Of a DNA stretch of 15,635 nucleotides, positions 14,931 to 15,635 are shown piece after piece. Position numbers and translations under genes: made by a program. Under the pieces are notes generated by a model. It was not told where the DNA came from, did no database searches, and was given only the letters and a program-made list of their open reading frames with translations. Source of the stretch: an uncultured Bacilli bacterium (lineage in GTDB: Bacteria > Bacillota_I > Bacilli_A > RF39 > UBA660); the NCBI GenBank assembly GCA_947626215.1, contig CANQRJ010000023.1:1-15635 (forward strand), written 5' to 3'. Each line of letters starts with the position of its first letter. The first letter of the stretch is position 1.

Positions 14931-15619
14931 TTTGACTTAATAAGACTTTTAATATAGTTTATGACATTATCATATAAACTCTCATCATTCAAATTCAAAT
15001 CTAGTAAACTTAGTAATTCATCTATAGATTCAGTATTTGAGGAATTTTTTATAAATCTTTGATATATATTTACATAATTTGAATCCTCATCTATTTTTGT
15101 TTTTATATTTATAGAAATTATCAAAGCAAAAAGATATCGTAATAAATATACACTGTTATAGATATTATTGTTGATAATAATATCCAAAGCGCTATTATCT
15201 ATATTTAAGTTTTCTTTACATATTCCTTTAAGTAATCTCATATATTCTTTTTTTATAGACTCATAGTTTATATTATTTTTAATATATATATAATTAGATA
15301 AATTTTGCTCAATTATGCCATCCATAATTATTTTCATTATACTATCTAAAAAATACGTTGAATGAATGATTTCATTTTTCATGAAATAATCATTTAAAAA
15401 CAATTCATTCACTATAGCACAAATTTCTGATGATAAAACATCTTTAAAAAGCAATAATTTGTTGTCAACATAATGGTTATATATACTATGCCCAAGTTCA
15501 TGAATGATAATATAATTATCTTCTATTGTATTGCTTTCATTAAATAAAATCATACTATTACCATATAGGGAATTTCCAAAAATAAAATTACCAATTATGG
15601 AGTAATAAGAACACTCCAT
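14927..15619 (-). CDS. M3-family (PepF/oligoendopeptidase F-like) zinc peptidase, catalytic half only
   Basis: M3 peptidases are cytoplasmic enzymes that cut short peptides inside a closed chamber. The 230 residues contain IIIHELGHSIYNHY with the HExGH zinc motif (His40, Glu41, His44), and LSSEICAIVNELFLNDY, where Glu65 matches the third zinc ligand of the EIxSxxNE motif. Full family members have about 560-600 residues, so some 350 N-terminal residues are missing. In the same frame a TAA lies two codons before the ATG at 15619, and no ribosome site is seen in the 16 bases left in the window. Either the gene is frameshifted near the A-run at 15619-15624 and its first half lies off the edge, or it is a truncated remnant. 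If functional, it could process or destroy the peptide product. The gene ends 93 bases before the peptide promoter. Confidence 0.7.
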   Translation of the reverse strand: MECSYYSIIGNFIFGNSLYGNSMILFNESNTIEDNYIIIHELGHSIYNHYVDNKLLLFKDVLSSEICAIVNELFLNDYFMKNEIIHSTYFLDSIMKIIMDGIIEQNLSNYIYIKNNINYESIKKEYMRLLKGICKENLNIDNSALDIIINNNIYNSVYLLRYLFALIISINIKTKIDEDSNYVNIYQRFIKNSSNTESIDELLSLLDLNLNDESLYDNVINYIKSLIKSK

Positions 15620-15635
15620 TTTTTAATATGTTCTT

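Larger units (their letters stand above)
6230..15635. mobile_element. Integrated mobile element carrying a peptide-biosynthesis operon (right end beyond window)
   Basis: The left boundary is set by the broken PBP gene and the adjacent serine recombinase. Everything to the right is accessory: recombinase, a small companion protein, a terminator-bounded biosynthetic operon and an M3 peptidase. The cargo is visibly more AT- and Lys/Asn/Ile-rich than the cell-wall genes on the left. At least 9.4 kb is present. No conjugation, phage or replication genes are in view, so it cannot be told whether this is a conjugative element, a mobilisable island or part of a prophage. Confidence 0.85.

Noticed and set aside
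1..15635. CRISPR array, tRNA or rRNA genes
   Set aside because: No regularly spaced repeats, no cloverleaf-like GC-rich segments and no rRNA-like stretch were seen on either strand.

Overview
The window comes from a very AT-rich, walled bacterium that reads the standard bacterial code (TGA is used as a stop, TGG for Trp). It is probably a Bacillota member of the Bacilli/Erysipelotrichia type. That placement is an inference from gene content, base composition and AGGAGG-like ribosome binding sites; no rRNA or other taxonomic marker is present.

Left part (1 to about 6229): chromosomal cell-wall/division (dcw) cluster. On the minus strand lie mraY, a PD-(D/E)XK-type nuclease-fold protein, murG and murB (cut by the left edge). 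An ftsW/rodA-type gene runs on the plus strand between them. Upstream of mraY is the 3' part of a PBP2/FtsI/SpoVD-type transpeptidase gene with its KTG motif and one PASTA domain. Its 5' part, with the catalytic serine, is absent from the window.

Junction (about 6189-6232): the transpeptidase gene is split by an integrated element. A large serine recombinase gene runs leftwards into the junction and takes its last 12-13 codons and its stop codon from the interrupted gene, in another frame. The element continues off the right edge, so its other end and the 5' half of the transpeptidase gene are not seen.

Element cargo (8106-14834, minus strand): a compact operon that looks like a ribosomal-peptide (RiPP) pathway related to microcin C. 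A consensus promoter (TTGACA, 17 bp, TATAAT) overlapped by a perfect inverted repeat drives a 29-residue candidate precursor peptide. A small attenuator-like hairpin follows, and then five tightly packed genes: a PEP-synthase-like phosphotransferase, an MccB-like (ThiF/E1) adenylating enzyme, a LysA/MccE-like PLP decarboxylase, a divergent Cys/Met-type PLP enzyme, and a solute-binding-protein-like protein without a signal peptide. A Rho-independent terminator closes the unit. An M3 (PepF-like) metallopeptidase gene, apparently lacking its 5' half, lies upstream.

Proposed working model (inference): the E1-like enzyme activates the carboxyl end of the peptide. The phosphotransferase and the two PLP enzymes build or tailor the group that is attached. 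The peptidase could trim the peptide, and the binding protein could sense, sequester or hand over the product. This combination does not match any characterised pathway I can name, so it is the best candidate here for an undescribed system. No exporter, immunity peptidase or regulator gene is visible; they may lie beyond the right edge.
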